The notes under the pieces: generated by a model
The model's database searches: none
Seen by the model: only the letters and a program-made list of their open reading frames with translations
What the model was told of the DNA's origin: nothing
Origin: Enterobacteriaceae bacterium UBA2655
GTDB lineage: Bacteria; Pseudomonadota; Gammaproteobacteria; Enterobacterales; Enterobacteriaceae
Direction of reading: 5' to 3'
DNA: 20,617 bases
Assembly (NCBI GenBank): GCA_002359495.1
Contig: DENB01000076.1
Coordinates: 1 to 20,617 of the forward strand
In this document: positions 1-7,856 of the stretch, piece after piece
How the letters are laid out: every line of letters begins with the position of its first letter
Position numbering within the stretch: the first letter of the stretch is position 1
Program-made: the position numbers and the translations under genes

Positions 1-489
1 GATCTTCGCCCAGAACCACTCCGAGGAGTAAACGCCGCCGATATAGCGGCTGTAGTCGGTAAAGCGGCCGCTGCGGCAGAGCTGGTTAATCGCCTCCGCT
101 TCCTCAATCGCCGTGTGATCTTTCCACAGCACGAACATCGCGTTCGGGTTTTCGGCAAAGTCCGGGCGCAGCGCCAGCACCCGGCCTTCGCGGTCGATGG
201 GGGCGGGGGTCGAACCGGTGGAATCGACGCCGATGCCGACCACCGCAGCGCGCTGATCCGGCGTCAGCGCCGCCGCCACGCTGCGAATCGCCTGTTCAAG
301 TGCATCAATATAGTCCTGCGGATGGTGGCGAAAACCGTTGGCATGGGGATCGCAATAAAGACCCTGTTGCCAACGCGCATAGTTAACCACGGCTTTTTGC
401 AGCTCGCGGCCGCTGTCGCACTCCACCGCCAGCGCACGTACCGAGTCACTGCCAAAGTCCAGCCCAATCGTAATGGCTCCAGCACGCAT
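1..489 (-). CDS. araB: Ribulokinase AraB, N-terminal 163 residues (runs off the window)
   Basis: AraB phosphorylates L-ribulose with ATP in the cytoplasm, the second step of L-arabinose breakdown. Reading the minus strand from the ATG at 489 to base 1 gives an open frame of 163 codons with no stop. It opens with the sugar-kinase phosphate-binding motif ([16 protein letters not shown], near residues 7-22) and continues with [45 protein letters not shown] and [17 protein letters not shown]. All of these are familiar AraB segments in the right order. The full family length is about 560 residues, so roughly the first 30 percent is present. The start is supported by AGGAGA at 496-501, six bases upstream. 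The gene diverges from araF, and the shared intergenic region carries AraC-like half-sites placed for araB. Whether araA and araD follow cannot be seen. Confidence 0.96.
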   Translation of the reverse strand, partial: MRAGAITIGLDFGSDSVRALAVECDSGRELQKAVVNYARWQQGLYCDPHANGFRHHPQDYIDALEQAIRSVAAALTPDQRAAVVGIGVDSTGSTPAPIDREGRVLALRPDFAENPNAMFVLWKDHTAIEEAEAINQLCRSGRFTDYSRYIGGVYSSEWFWAKI

Positions 490-503
490 CGGGATTCTCC
501 TGT

Positions 504-520
504 GTGAGTAAATTGCTCAC
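504..520. repeat. Short inverted repeat in the araB leader (GTGAG-N7-CTCAC)
   Basis: GTGAG at 504-508 and CTCAC at 516-520 are exact reverse complements, separated by seven bases. They lie just upstream of the araB Shine-Dalgarno sequence (496-501). In the araB mRNA this could form a five-base-pair stem next to the ribosome site, or it could be a protein site. It does not fit the CRP consensus because the spacing is wrong. Its function is unknown. Confidence 0.35.
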
Positions 521-622
521 TATCCTGAGATTCCCCGCGCGCGAGGGTTAGTCACGGCTGGCTGAGAATATGCACTTTTCTGCCATCTCGTCGGCTTTCG
601 TGATCCACCGCAAAAGTTAACG

Positions 623-660
623 CGCGGTTAAATTTGCTGAATATATGGAGATTTTTGCCG
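623..660 (-). promoter_or_regulatory. Two tandem AraC-like half-sites (araI1-I2-like operator for araB)
   Basis: On the plus strand 644-660 reads TATGGA-N6-TGCCG, which fits the E. coli AraC half-site TATGGATAAAAATGCTA in the conserved blocks TATGGA and TGC. Exactly 21 bp away, 623-639 reads CGCGGT-N6-TGCTG and keeps the inner GG and TGCT. A direct repeat at 21-bp centre spacing is the arrangement of araI1-araI2 at E. coli araBAD. The orientation points to araB on the minus strand, with the weaker half-site nearer the gene, again as in E. coli. Assignment is by pattern only, and no clear -10 was identified downstream. Confidence 0.5.
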
Positions 661-670
661 TAGTTCTGCG

Positions 671-689
671 ATGTGATACCGCTCTACAT
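671..689. promoter_or_regulatory. Possible CRP site (one good half only)
   Basis: TGTGA at 672-676 is followed by six bases and then TCTAC at 683-687. The left half matches the CRP consensus TGTGA-N6-TCACA fully; the right half matches at only two positions. The location supports it: the centre is about 28 bp upstream of the proximal AraC half-site in the araB direction, near the arrangement in E. coli araBAD. This is a weak call. Confidence 0.25.
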
Positions 690-856
690 TTTTGTCCCTC
701 ATTCCCGCTAAAACTAGCCCAGCGTTTGCGCAGCCATTAACCAAATCAGCAGCTAACGCGCTGATTTTACGTTTCGAATGAAAACAGTTTCCGATTGGTA
801 GCGTTTACACCGTTTCCTGACAGCATCGCTAAAACATCACTGAGCCGGAGAGCATC

Positions 857-1840
857 ATGCATAAATTCACTAAAGCGTTCGCAGCCATCAGTCTGGCGGC
901 GGTTATGTCACATTCCGCTATCGCCGAGACGATGAAGCTCGGTTTTCTGGTGAAGCAGCCGGAAGAGCCCTGGTTCCAGACCGAGTGGAAATTCGCCGAC
1001 AAGGCCGGGAAAGATTTGGGATTTGAAGTGATTAAAATCGCCGTGCCCGACGGCGAGAAAACCCTGAACGCCATCGACAGCCTGGCCGCCAGCGGCGCGA
1101 AGGGCTTTGTTATCTGTACGCCGGACCCGAAGCTCGGCTCCGCTATCGTGGCGAAGGCGCGCGGCTATGACCTGAAGGTGATCGCCGTCGACGACCAGTT
1201 CGTTACCGCCAAAGGCAAGCCGATGGAGACGGTGCCGCTGGTGATGATGGCCGCCACCAAAATCGGCGAGCGTCAGGGGCAGGAGCTGTACAAAGAGATG
1301 CAGAAACGCGGCTGGGACGCGAAGCAGACCGCGGTAATGGCGATCACCGCCAACGAACTTGATACCGCGCGTCGCCGCACCAGCGGTTCGATGGCGGCGC
1401 TGAAGGCGGCGGGCTTCCCGGAAAAACAGATCTATCAGGTGCCGACCAAATCCAACGATATCCCCGGCGCCTTTGACGCCGGCAACTCGCTGCTGGTGCA
1501 GCACCCGGAAGTGAAGCACTGGCTGGTGGTGGGGATGAACGACAACACCGTGCTCGGCGGCGTGCGCGCCACCGAAGGCCAAGGCTTCAAGGCCGTAGAC
1601 GTGATCGGCATCGGCATCAACGGCGTGGATGCGGTGAGCGAACTGTCGAAAGAGAAGGCCACCGGCTTTTACGGCTCGCTGCTGCCCAGCCCGGACGTGC
1701 ATGGCTATAAGAGCAGCCAGATGCTCTACAACTGGGTGAGCAAAGGCGCGCAACCGGCGAAATTCACCGAAGTTACCGACGTGGTGCTGATTACGCGCGA
1801 CAACTTCAAAACCGAGCTGGCGAAGAAAGGATTGATGTAA
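857..1840 (+). CDS. araF: L-arabinose periplasmic binding protein AraF
   Basis: AraF binds L-arabinose in the periplasm and delivers it to the AraG/AraH ABC importer. The 327-residue product starts with a classic signal peptide: basic MHKFTK, a hydrophobic core, and an AIA-E cleavage site near residue 23. The mature protein follows the E. coli sequence almost continuously, with [20 protein letters not shown] near the N terminus, then [51 protein letters not shown] and [16 protein letters not shown], and [12 protein letters not shown] at the C terminus. The length matches the family (329 in E. coli). The ATG at 857 is preceded by GGAGA (847-851) and gives the signal peptide, so it is preferred. 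It is the first gene of araFGH(C), and a hairpin after its stop may give it more mRNA than araG. Confidence 0.98.
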   Translation: MHKFTKAFAAISLAAVMSHSAIAETMKLGFLVKQPEEPWFQTEWKFADKAGKDLGFEVIKIAVPDGEKTLNAIDSLAASGAKGFVICTPDPKLGSAIVAKARGYDLKVIAVDDQFVTAKGKPMETVPLVMMAATKIGERQGQELYKEMQKRGWDAKQTAVMAITANELDTARRRTSGSMAALKAAGFPEKQIYQVPTKSNDIPGAFDAGNSLLVQHPEVKHWLVVGMNDNTVLGGVRATEGQGFKAVDVIGIGINGVDAVSELSKEKATGFYGSLLPSPDVHGYKSSQMLYNWVSKGAQPAKFTEVTDVVLITRDNFKTELAKKGLM

Positions 1841-1845
1841 GCGAT

Positions 1846-1875
1846 GGCAACAGGTTTGGGGGAAGCACCTTTGCC
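1846..1875 (+). repeat. Stem-loop in the araF-araG gap
   Basis: GGCAA (1846-1850) pairs with TTGCC (1871-1875), and AGGT (1852-1855) pairs with ACCT (1867-1870). This gives a nine-base-pair stem with one bulged C and an 11-base loop. There is no following T-run, so it is not a strong terminator. Hairpins after the binding-protein gene of ABC operons are known to stabilise the upstream mRNA or reduce read-through, and that is the likely role here. Confidence 0.5.
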
Positions 1876-1925
1876 ACCGGTGCGGTTTGTTTAACATGAA
1901 TTGTCACAACCATCACGGAGTCACC

Positions 1926-3446
1926 ATGAACAGCGATCACCCCTATTTGTCGTTTCATGGCATCAGCAAAGCCTTTCCGGGCGTAAAGGCGCTGCAGGAT
2001 ATCTCGTTTTCCTGTCGCGCCGGCGAGGTGCATGCGCTGATGGGCGAGAACGGCGCGGGGAAATCGACCCTGCTGAAAATTCTCAGCGGCAGCTATCAGC
2101 CCAGCGCCGGCGAGATCCGCATTAAAGGTCAGCCGGTCAGCTTTGCCCGCACCACCGACGCGCTGGACGCCGGCGTGGCGATTATCTACCAGGAGCTGCA
2201 TCTGGTGCCGGAGATGAGCGTGGCGGAGAATATCTGCCTCGGCCAGCTCCCGCACCGCAACGGGCTGGTCAACCGCAAGCGGCTGCGCGAAGAGGCGGAT
2301 CGACAGCTGAAAAATCTCGGCATGGCTATCGATCCCGAGATGCCGCTGAAATACCTTTCGCTGGGACAGTGGCAGATGGTGGAGATCGCCAAGGCGCTGG
2401 CGCGCAACGCCCATATCATCGCCTTCGACGAGCCCACCAGCTCGCTGTCGGCGCGCGAGATCGAACAGCTGTTCCGCGTCATCCGCCAGCTGCGCGAGCA
2501 GGGGCGCGTGGTGCTCTATGTGTCGCACCGTATGGAGGAGATTTTCGCCTTAAGCGACGCGATAACCGTTTTCAAAGATGGCCGCTACGTGCGCACCTTC
2601 GACGACGTGAAAAACACCCATCACGATGCGCTGGTGCAGGCGATGGTCGGTCGCGAAATCGGCGATATCTACGGTTACGCGCCGCGCGCGCTGGGTCCGG
2701 TGCGTCTGCAGCTCGATCGGGTAGAAGCGCAGGGGGTGCGTAAGCCGATCTCATTCAACGTGCGCACCGGCGAGATCGTCGGCCTGTTCGGGCTGGTGGG
2801 CGCAGGGCGCAGCGAATTGATGAAAGGGCTGTTCGGCGGCACCCGGCTGCGCGGCGGCTGCGTCACTCTGGACGGCAAAAAGCTGAACATTCGCCAGCCG
2901 ATCGACGCCATCCGCGCCGGCATTATGCTCTGCCCGGAAAACCGCAAGGCGGAGGGAATTATTCCGGTGCATTCGGTGCGCGACAACATCAATATCAGCG
3001 CGCGTCGACACAATCTCACCGCCGGCTGCCTGATTAACAACGGCTGGGAAGCGAAAAATGCCGACAGCCATATTCGTGCCCTGAACATCAAAACCCCCGG
3101 CGCGCAGCAGCTGATCATGAACCTCTCCGGCGGCAACCAGCAGAAGGCGATCCTTGGACGCTGGCTGTCGGAGGAGATGAACGTGATCATGCTGGATGAG
3201 CCGACGCGCGGCATAGACGTCGGCGCCAAACACGAAATCTACAACCTGATTTACCAGCTGGCGAAGAAGGGCATTGCGGTGCTGTTCGCCTCCAGCGACC
3301 TGCCAGAGGTGCTGGGCCTCGCCGACCGCATCCTGGTGATGCGCGAAGGAGAGATCGCCGGTGAATTATCCCATGACGACGCCACTGAGCAGCAAACGCT
3401 GAGTCTGGCGATGCCGAAAACCTCGCAACAGGCCGCCGTGGCCTGA
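1926..3446 (+). CDS. araG: L-arabinose ABC importer ATP-binding protein AraG
   Basis: AraG is the tandem ATPase that powers arabinose uptake through AraH at the inner membrane. The 506-residue protein has two ABC domains. The first has Walker [10 protein letters not shown] (40-48), signature LSLGQ (144-148) and Walker B FDEP (167-170). The second has a degenerate Walker [10 protein letters not shown] (289-297), signature LSGGNQQ (400-406) and LDEP (423-426). A weakened second Walker A is usual in monosaccharide importers of this class. An in-frame ATG at 1887 would add 13 residues, but the ATG at 1926 has GGAG at 1917-1920 and yields [10 protein letters not shown], matching the E. coli N terminus, so it is chosen. 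It follows araF after an 85-bp gap that includes a hairpin, and precedes araH by 14 bp. Confidence 0.97.
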   Translation: MNSDHPYLSFHGISKAFPGVKALQDISFSCRAGEVHALMGENGAGKSTLLKILSGSYQPSAGEIRIKGQPVSFARTTDALDAGVAIIYQELHLVPEMSVAENICLGQLPHRNGLVNRKRLREEADRQLKNLGMAIDPEMPLKYLSLGQWQMVEIAKALARNAHIIAFDEPTSSLSAREIEQLFRVIRQLREQGRVVLYVSHRMEEIFALSDAITVFKDGRYVRTFDDVKNTHHDALVQAMVGREIGDIYGYAPRALGPVRLQLDRVEAQGVRKPISFNVRTGEIVGLFGLVGAGRSELMKGLFGGTRLRGGCVTLDGKKLNIRQPIDAIRAGIMLCPENRKAEGIIPVHSVRDNINISARRHNLTAGCLINNGWEAKNADSHIRALNIKTPGAQQLIMNLSGGNQQKAILGRWLSEEMNVIMLDEPTRGIDVGAKHEIYNLIYQLAKKGIAVLFASSDLPEVLGLADRILVMREGEIAGELSHDDATEQQTLSLAMPKTSQQAAVA

Positions 3447-3460
3447 TCAAGGAGTAAAAC

Positions 3461-4447
3461 ATGGCTTCATCCACAACCTCAAACACCCCGCCGGTGCAGC
3501 GCAGCGGCTTCCGGTTCGGCCGAATCTGGGACAATTTCGGCATGCTGGTGGTGTTTGCCCTGCTGTTTATCGCCTGTACGATTTTCGTGCCTAATTTCGG
3601 CTCCTTTATCAACATGAAAGGGCTGGGGCTGGCGATGTCGATGTCCGGCATGGTGGCCTGCGGCATGCTGTTCTGCCTCGCCTCCGGCGATTTCGATCTC
3701 TCCGTCGCCTCGGTCATCGCCTGCGCCGGAGTAGTCGCCGCAGTGGTGATCAACATGACGGAGAGCCTGTGGCTCGGCGTCGCGGCGGGTCTGCTACTGG
3801 GGATGCTGACCGGCTTTATTAACGGCTTCGTGATCGCCAGGCTCAAAATCAACGCGCTGATCACTACCCTGGCGACGATGCAGATCGTGCGCGGCCTCGC
3901 CTATATTTTCTCCGACGGCAAAGCGGTGGGTATCGAAGACGAACGCTTTTTCACCCTGGGCTATGCCAACTGGCTGGGGCTGCCGGCGCCGATCTGGCTC
4001 ACCATCGGCACCATGATTATTTTCGGTTTTCTGCTGAACAAAACCACTTTTGGCCGCAATACCCTGGCGATCGGTGGCAACGAAGAGGCGGCGCGGCTGG
4101 CCGGGGTGCCGGTGGTGCGCACCCGCATCATTATCTTCATTCTTTCCGGCCTGGTCTCCGCCGCCGCCGGCATCATTCTCGCCTCGCGCATGACCAGCGG
4201 CCAGCCGATGACGTCGCTGGGCTATGAGCTGATCGTCATCTCCGCCTGCGTGCTGGGCGGCGTCTCGCTGAAGGGCGGCATCGGTAAAATCTCCTATGTC
4301 GTCGCGGGCGTTTTGATCCTCGGCACGGTTGAGAATGCGATGAATTTATTGAATATCTCGCCGTTCTCACAGTATGTGGTGCGTGGTCTGATACTGTTAG
4401 CGGCGGTGATCTTCGACCGTTACAAACAGAAGCATAAAGCGGCATAA
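3461..4447 (+). CDS. araH: L-arabinose ABC importer permease AraH
   Basis: AraH is the inner-membrane channel of the arabinose importer. The product has 328 residues, the same as E. coli AraH, and consists largely of hydrophobic segments of the branched-chain/monosaccharide permease type. Recognisable stretches include [89 protein letters not shown] and [17 protein letters not shown], ending [12 protein letters not shown]. The [10 protein letters not shown] region is the cytoplasmic loop that contacts the ATPase in this family. The start at 3461 has a strong AAGGAG (3449-3454) and lies 14 bp after the araG stop, so the two genes are cotranscribed. A five-base-pair hairpin with no T-run (4448-4460) follows the stop, and araC begins 64 bp later. 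Confidence 0.97.
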   Translation: MASSTTSNTPPVQRSGFRFGRIWDNFGMLVVFALLFIACTIFVPNFGSFINMKGLGLAMSMSGMVACGMLFCLASGDFDLSVASVIACAGVVAAVVINMTESLWLGVAAGLLLGMLTGFINGFVIARLKINALITTLATMQIVRGLAYIFSDGKAVGIEDERFFTLGYANWLGLPAPIWLTIGTMIIFGFLLNKTTFGRNTLAIGGNEEAARLAGVPVVRTRIIIFILSGLVSAAAGIILASRMTSGQPMTSLGYELIVISACVLGGVSLKGGIGKISYVVAGVLILGTVENAMNLLNISPFSQYVVRGLILLAAVIFDRYKQKHKAA

Positions 4448-4511
4448 CGCCAGGCTGGCGCGATCCGGCGTCAGGACGGTAAAGCGAAGCGATCAACCCT
4501 GCGAGGGCCTT

Positions 4512-5429
4512 ATGTATCATCGTGAAAACGCTGTGGCGCAGCAAAATCCCCTGTTGCCAGGCTATCCTTTCGGTGCCTGGCTGGTGGCGGGCCTGACGCC
4601 GATCGCCGCCGGGGGGCCGCTTGATTTTTTTATCGATCGTCCGCTCGGCATGAAAGGCTACATTCTCAATTACACCATCAAGGGTAAAGGGCGGGTGTTC
4701 GATGGCGAAGCCGCCTTTGACTGCGAGCCGGGCGATATGCTGCTGTTTCAGCCGAAGACCGCCCATTACTATGGCCGCTCGCCGGATAGTCCCTGCTGGT
4801 TTCACCGCTGGGTCTACTTCCGTCCACGCGCCTACTGGAATGACTGGCTGCAATGGCAGGACGAGGCGGAAGGGGTAAAACGGCTGCGGCTGCCGGAAGC
4901 GCTGCGCGGCGAATTCGACCGCCTGTTCGCCAGCATCGAGCAGACGCACAATTCAGGCCGACGTTTTGCCGAAGAACTGGCGATGAATCTGCTGGAGCGC
5001 CTGCTGCTGCGCGCGGTGGAAGAAGATCCGCGCAGCCACCATCAAATCCGCGACCCGCGCGTGATCGAAGCCTGTCAGTATGTCACCAATCATCTGGCCG
5101 CCGAGGTGAAAATCGAAGATGTGGCGCGCCACGTTTGCCTCTCGCCGTCGCGCCTCGCCCATCTGTTTCGCGAGCAGATGGGGGTGAACCTGCTGCGCTG
5201 GCGTGAAGATCAGCGCGTGATCCGCGCCAAGCTGCTGCTGCAAACCACGCAGGAGCCGATCGCCTCCATCGGACGCGAAGTCGGCTACGACGATCAGCTC
5301 TATTTTTCACGCGTGTTTCGCAAACGGGTCGGCGTCAGCCCCAGCGATTTTCGCCGCCGCAGTCTGGATGCGCATGATATTCTGGCATCGCAAGAGAGCT
5401 GGGAGATGCCGCACAGCGCGATCTCCTGA
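4512..5429 (+). CDS. araC: Arabinose operon regulator AraC
   Basis: AraC binds L-arabinose and activates or represses ara promoters. The 305-residue product has the N-terminal cupin sensor and a C-terminal AraC/XylS double helix-turn-helix (about residues 190-285). The ligand-pocket residues of E. coli AraC are kept: P8, T24, R38, Y82, H93 and W95 correspond here to P13, T29, R43, Y87, H98 and W100. The DNA-binding part shows [17 protein letters not shown] and the family signature [24 protein letters not shown]. The N-terminal arm is a little longer than in E. coli and the C-terminal tail differs. The ATG at 4512 is preceded by GAGGG (4503-4507). Placement downstream of araH on the same strand, with only 64 bp between, suggests at least partial cotranscription with araFGH. 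In E. coli araC instead lies beside araB. Confidence 0.95.
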   Translation: MYHRENAVAQQNPLLPGYPFGAWLVAGLTPIAAGGPLDFFIDRPLGMKGYILNYTIKGKGRVFDGEAAFDCEPGDMLLFQPKTAHYYGRSPDSPCWFHRWVYFRPRAYWNDWLQWQDEAEGVKRLRLPEALRGEFDRLFASIEQTHNSGRRFAEELAMNLLERLLLRAVEEDPRSHHQIRDPRVIEACQYVTNHLAAEVKIEDVARHVCLSPSRLAHLFREQMGVNLLRWREDQRVIRAKLLLQTTQEPIASIGREVGYDDQLYFSRVFRKRVGVSPSDFRRRSLDAHDILASQESWEMPHSAIS

Positions 5430-5448
5430 TTTTTCAGGACATTCCACC

Positions 5449-5482
5449 TTGTTCTCACTGACTGATTGATCTTAAATCAGTC
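5449..5482 (+). promoter_or_regulatory. Likely ydgJ promoter overlapped by a perfect palindrome
   Basis: TTGTTC (5449-5454) and TTAAAT (5472-5477) are spaced by 17 bp and form a plausible sigma-70 promoter. An exact inverted repeat, GACTGATT (5460-5467) and AATCAGTC (5475-5482) with a seven-base centre, covers the spacer and -10. This is the usual position of a repressor operator. The next start codon is at 5508. The regulator is unknown, and the palindrome has no T-run that would make it a terminator. Confidence 0.45.
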
Positions 5483-5507
5483 GGTACAGCGAATAAGAGG
5501 AGTAAGA

Positions 5508-6548
5508 ATGAGCGACAAACTTCGGGTTGGGCTGGTGGGATACGGTTTCGCCAGTAAGACATTTCACGCTCCGCTGATTGCGGGAACCTCGGAGATGGAA
5601 CTGGCGGCGATCTCCAGCAGCGACGCCAGCAAAGTGCACGCGGACTGGCCTTCGGTTGCGGTGGTGGACGATCCGCAGCGGCTGTTCGACGACCCCACGC
5701 TGCAACTGGTGGTGATCCCGACCCCCAACGATACCCATTTCCCGCTGGCGAAAGCGGCACTGAACGCCGGTAAACATGTGGTGGTGGATAAGCCATTTAC
5801 CGTGACGTTGTCACAGGCGCATGAGCTGAACGCGCTGGCGAAAGCCAAGGGTCTGCTGCTGTCGGTGTTTCACAATCGCCGCTGGGACAGCGACTTTTTG
5901 ACGTTAAAATCGTTGCTGGCTGAGGGCACCTTGGGCGAGGTGCGCTATATGGAGTCGCATTTCGACCGTTTCCGCCCGGAGGTGCGTCAGCGCTGGCGCG
6001 AGATGAAGGGCGCCGGCAGCGGCATCTGGTACGATTTAGGGCCGCACCTGCTGGACCAGGCGCTTCAGCTGTTCGGCGCGCCGATCGCCATTAACGTCGA
6101 TCTGGCGGAACTGCGTTCCGGCGCCCAGACCACCGACTATTTCCATGCGGTGCTGACCTGGCCGCAACGTCGCGTGGTGCTGCACGCCAGTATGCTGGCG
6201 GCGGCGGAGACGCCGCGTTATCAGGTGCACGGCACGCGCGGCAGCTACGTCAAATATGGGCTGGACCCGCAGGAAGATCGTCTCAAGGCGGGCGAACGGC
6301 CGCCGCAGGAGGCGTGGGGCTACGATATGCGCGACGGCGTGCTGACGCTGGTCGACGGCGATGTGATGGCGGAGAAGTCCTTGCTGACGCTGCCGGGCAA
6401 CTATCCGGCTTACTATGCCGCTATCCGTGACGCGATTCACGGCACCGGCCGCAACCCGGTCACGGCGGAAGAGGCGATTCAGGTTATGGAGCTGATCGAG
6501 CTGGGTCTGCAATCGGCGGAAAAACGCCAGACGCTTTCGCTGCGGTAA
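5508..6548 (+). CDS. ydgJ: Gfo/Idh/MocA-family oxidoreductase YdgJ
   Basis: This is an NAD(P)-dependent oxidoreductase of the Gfo/Idh/MocA family and matches E. coli YdgJ, whose physiological substrate is not known to me. The 346-residue product has the N-terminal Rossmann fold (VGLVGYGFASKTFHAPLI, residues 7-24), the cofactor-site motif DKP (94-96) and the substrate-domain motif LGPHLLDQ (177-184) with the usual His180 and Asp183. The length equals that of E. coli YdgJ. The frame is open upstream to a codon at 5466, but the ATG at 5508 has AAGAGGAG at 5495-5502 and gives MSDKLRVGLVGYG, the E. coli N terminus. It converges on add across a shared terminator, the same arrangement as in E. coli. 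Confidence 0.93.
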   Translation: MSDKLRVGLVGYGFASKTFHAPLIAGTSEMELAAISSSDASKVHADWPSVAVVDDPQRLFDDPTLQLVVIPTPNDTHFPLAKAALNAGKHVVVDKPFTVTLSQAHELNALAKAKGLLLSVFHNRRWDSDFLTLKSLLAEGTLGEVRYMESHFDRFRPEVRQRWREMKGAGSGIWYDLGPHLLDQALQLFGAPIAINVDLAELRSGAQTTDYFHAVLTWPQRRVVLHASMLAAAETPRYQVHGTRGSYVKYGLDPQEDRLKAGERPPQEAWGYDMRDGVLTLVDGDVMAEKSLLTLPGNYPAYYAAIRDAIHGTGRNPVTAEEAIQVMELIELGLQSAEKRQTLSLR

Positions 6549-6571
6549 AAAGCGAAGCAACAGGGCGAATG

Positions 6572-6603
6572 AAAAAGGCGGATCGATGAATCCGCCTTTT
6601 TTT
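6572..6603. terminator. Bidirectional terminator between ydgJ and add
   Basis: GGCGGAT (6577-6583) and ATCCGCC (6590-6596) form the stem with a six-base loop. A T-run follows on the plus strand (6597-6603) and an A-run lies on the 5' side (6572-6576), which acts as a T-run for the minus strand. It sits between two converging genes and should end both transcripts. Confidence 0.9.
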
Positions 6604-6615
6604 ATTGCCTGAACC

Positions 6616-7614
6616 TTAACCCGCCACTTTCTGGCGCAGCGCCGCTTTTTCCTGCTCGCTTAAAAAGGCGATAGTCAGGCCGTTTTCCTGCGCCTGACGG
6701 ATCTCCTCGCGGCTCAGGCCCGCATCCGGGGCGGCGGTGTGATATTCGTGCGCCAGCTCAATACCCTGAACCGCCGGATCGTCGGTATTAAGGGTGGCCA
6801 GAATGCCGTGCTGCAGAAAGCGCTTCAGCGGATGACGCGCCAGCGACGAGACGGTGCTGGTCTGAATGTTCGAGGTCAGACAGGATTCGATGCCGATCTG
6901 GTGCTCCGACAGAAAATCCATCAGCGCCGCATCCTCAATCGCCTTCACACCGTGGCCGATGCGCTCGGCGCCCAGCTCGCGAATCGCCTGCCAGATGCTT
7001 TCGGGACCGGCCGCTTCGCCGGCGTGTACCGTGATGCGGAAACCGGCGTCGCGGGCGCGATTGAAGTGGCTGAGAAATTCGCTGCCGGGAAAGCCCAGCT
7101 CATCGCCCGCCAGATCCACGGCGGTAATGGCGTCGCGGTGCGCCAGCAGCGCTTCCAGCTCGCGCAGACAAGCTTCTTCGCCGAAGGTGCGGCTCATGAT
7201 GCCGATCAGGCGCACCTCGACGTCATGCTGCTGACGACCGGCTCTGATGCCGTCGATGACGGCTTCCACCACGCCCGCGACTGGCAGGTTGTGATTCATC
7301 GCCATGTAGCCGGGGGAAAAGCGCAGCTCGGCGTAATGGATGCCGGCGCGCGCCGCGTCTTCAACGTTCTCCTGCGCCACACGGCGACAGGCGTCGAGAT
7401 CGCCCAATACTTTGACGCCCCAGTCGAGCTTCTGCAAAAAGCTCACCAGATCGGGTTGCGTCTCGGTGACCTGAACGTGCGGACGCAACGCCTCAAGATC
7501 GTCGGCGGGCAGGGCGAGATTAAACTGACGGCCTAATTCGAGAATGGTTTGCGCGCGGATATTGCCGTCGAGATGACGATGAATATCGGTGAGGGGAAGC
7601 CTGGGATCGATCAT
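6616..7614 (-). CDS. add: Adenosine deaminase
   Basis: The enzyme deaminates adenosine and deoxyadenosine to inosine and deoxyinosine in purine salvage, in the cytoplasm. The 332-residue product has the family's zinc and catalytic residues: His12 and His14 in TDIHRHLDG, His197 and Glu200 in [13 protein letters not shown], His221 in [11 protein letters not shown], and Asp278-Asp279 in LNTDDP. Length and sequence match E. coli Add (333 residues), including SRTFGEEAC and [24 protein letters not shown]. The start at 7614 gives [17 protein letters not shown] as expected; the ribosome site upstream is weak. It converges on ydgJ. The upstream region, shared with the divergent catalase gene, carries a TATACT -10 on the minus strand. 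Confidence 0.97.
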   Translation of the reverse strand: MIDPRLPLTDIHRHLDGNIRAQTILELGRQFNLALPADDLEALRPHVQVTETQPDLVSFLQKLDWGVKVLGDLDACRRVAQENVEDAARAGIHYAELRFSPGYMAMNHNLPVAGVVEAVIDGIRAGRQQHDVEVRLIGIMSRTFGEEACLRELEALLAHRDAITAVDLAGDELGFPGSEFLSHFNRARDAGFRITVHAGEAAGPESIWQAIRELGAERIGHGVKAIEDAALMDFLSEHQIGIESCLTSNIQTSTVSSLARHPLKRFLQHGILATLNTDDPAVQGIELAHEYHTAAPDAGLSREEIRQAQENGLTIAFLSEQEKAALRQKVAG

Positions 7615-7652
7615 AGCGCACTCGCTTTTTCGTTATTAATGAAGTGCAGAGA

Positions 7653-7695
7653 AGTATAAAAACATCTTGCGCAACGACGCCAGCAATTTGCGCAA
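7653..7695 (-). promoter_or_regulatory. Probable add promoter region with paired TTGCGCAA palindromes
   Basis: On the minus strand TATACT (complement of 7653-7658) is a good -10 about 40 bp upstream of the add start. No clear -35 exists at the expected distance. Instead the 8-bp palindrome TTGCGCAA occurs at 7667-7674 and again at 7688-7695, exactly 21 bp apart and so on the same DNA face. This looks like a paired operator for an activator or repressor of add or of the divergent catalase gene. It is pattern recognition only. Confidence 0.35.
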
Positions 7696-7780
7696 ACCTG
7701 TCGCCGAATGCTGCGAAAATGTGCGAAACAGGCGATATTTTCTGCCGCTTTGTGTTAAATAACAGTGATTTTTCCTGCCG

Positions 7781-7787
7781 CTACGCT
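7781..7787 (+). promoter_or_regulatory. Possible catalase -10 element (CTACGCT)
   Basis: CTACGCT resembles the RpoS-type extended -10 CTATACT and lies about 70 bp before the catalase start. Salmonella katN, another manganese catalase gene, is RpoS-dependent, which makes a stationary-phase promoter plausible. No -35 was assigned and the match is modest. The surrounding 7615-7856 gap holds no convincing gene. Confidence 0.25.
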
Positions 7788-7856
7788 TTCATTTTGCCGA
7801 TGGCCGTTCCAGGCTTGTTGGGGTGCTTCAACGCGTAAACATACCAAGAGAAAGCT

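Larger units (their letters stand above)
490..856. promoter_or_regulatory. Divergent araB / araF control region
   Basis: This 367-bp gap separates the divergent araB and araF starts and holds no gene. It contains tandem AraC-like half-sites (623-660), a one-sided CRP-like motif (672-687) and a small inverted repeat in the araB leader (504-520). The araF start is preceded by GGAGA at 847-851. I could not pick a convincing -10/-35 pair for araF. The motif TAGCGTTTACACCGTTT at 799-815 resembles an AraC half-site only in its first four bases. Confidence 0.7.

Noticed and set aside
799..815. TAGC-initiated sequence before araF as an AraC site
   Set aside because: Only the first four bases fit the AraC half-site and no partner lies 21 bp away.
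908..1897. 329-codon minus-strand frame opposite araF
   Set aside because: It is a shadow of the GC-rich araF codons; the product is His/Arg/Ala-rich without domains, and araF is certain.
5425..5438. CCTGA-TTTT-TCAGG hairpin at the araC stop as a terminator
   Set aside because: The stem is only five base pairs and no T-run follows, so terminator function is not supported.
7644..7838. 64-codon plus-strand frame in the add-catalase gap
   Set aside because: No ribosome site, random-looking Cys-rich peptide, and it overlaps the promoter elements of both flanking genes.
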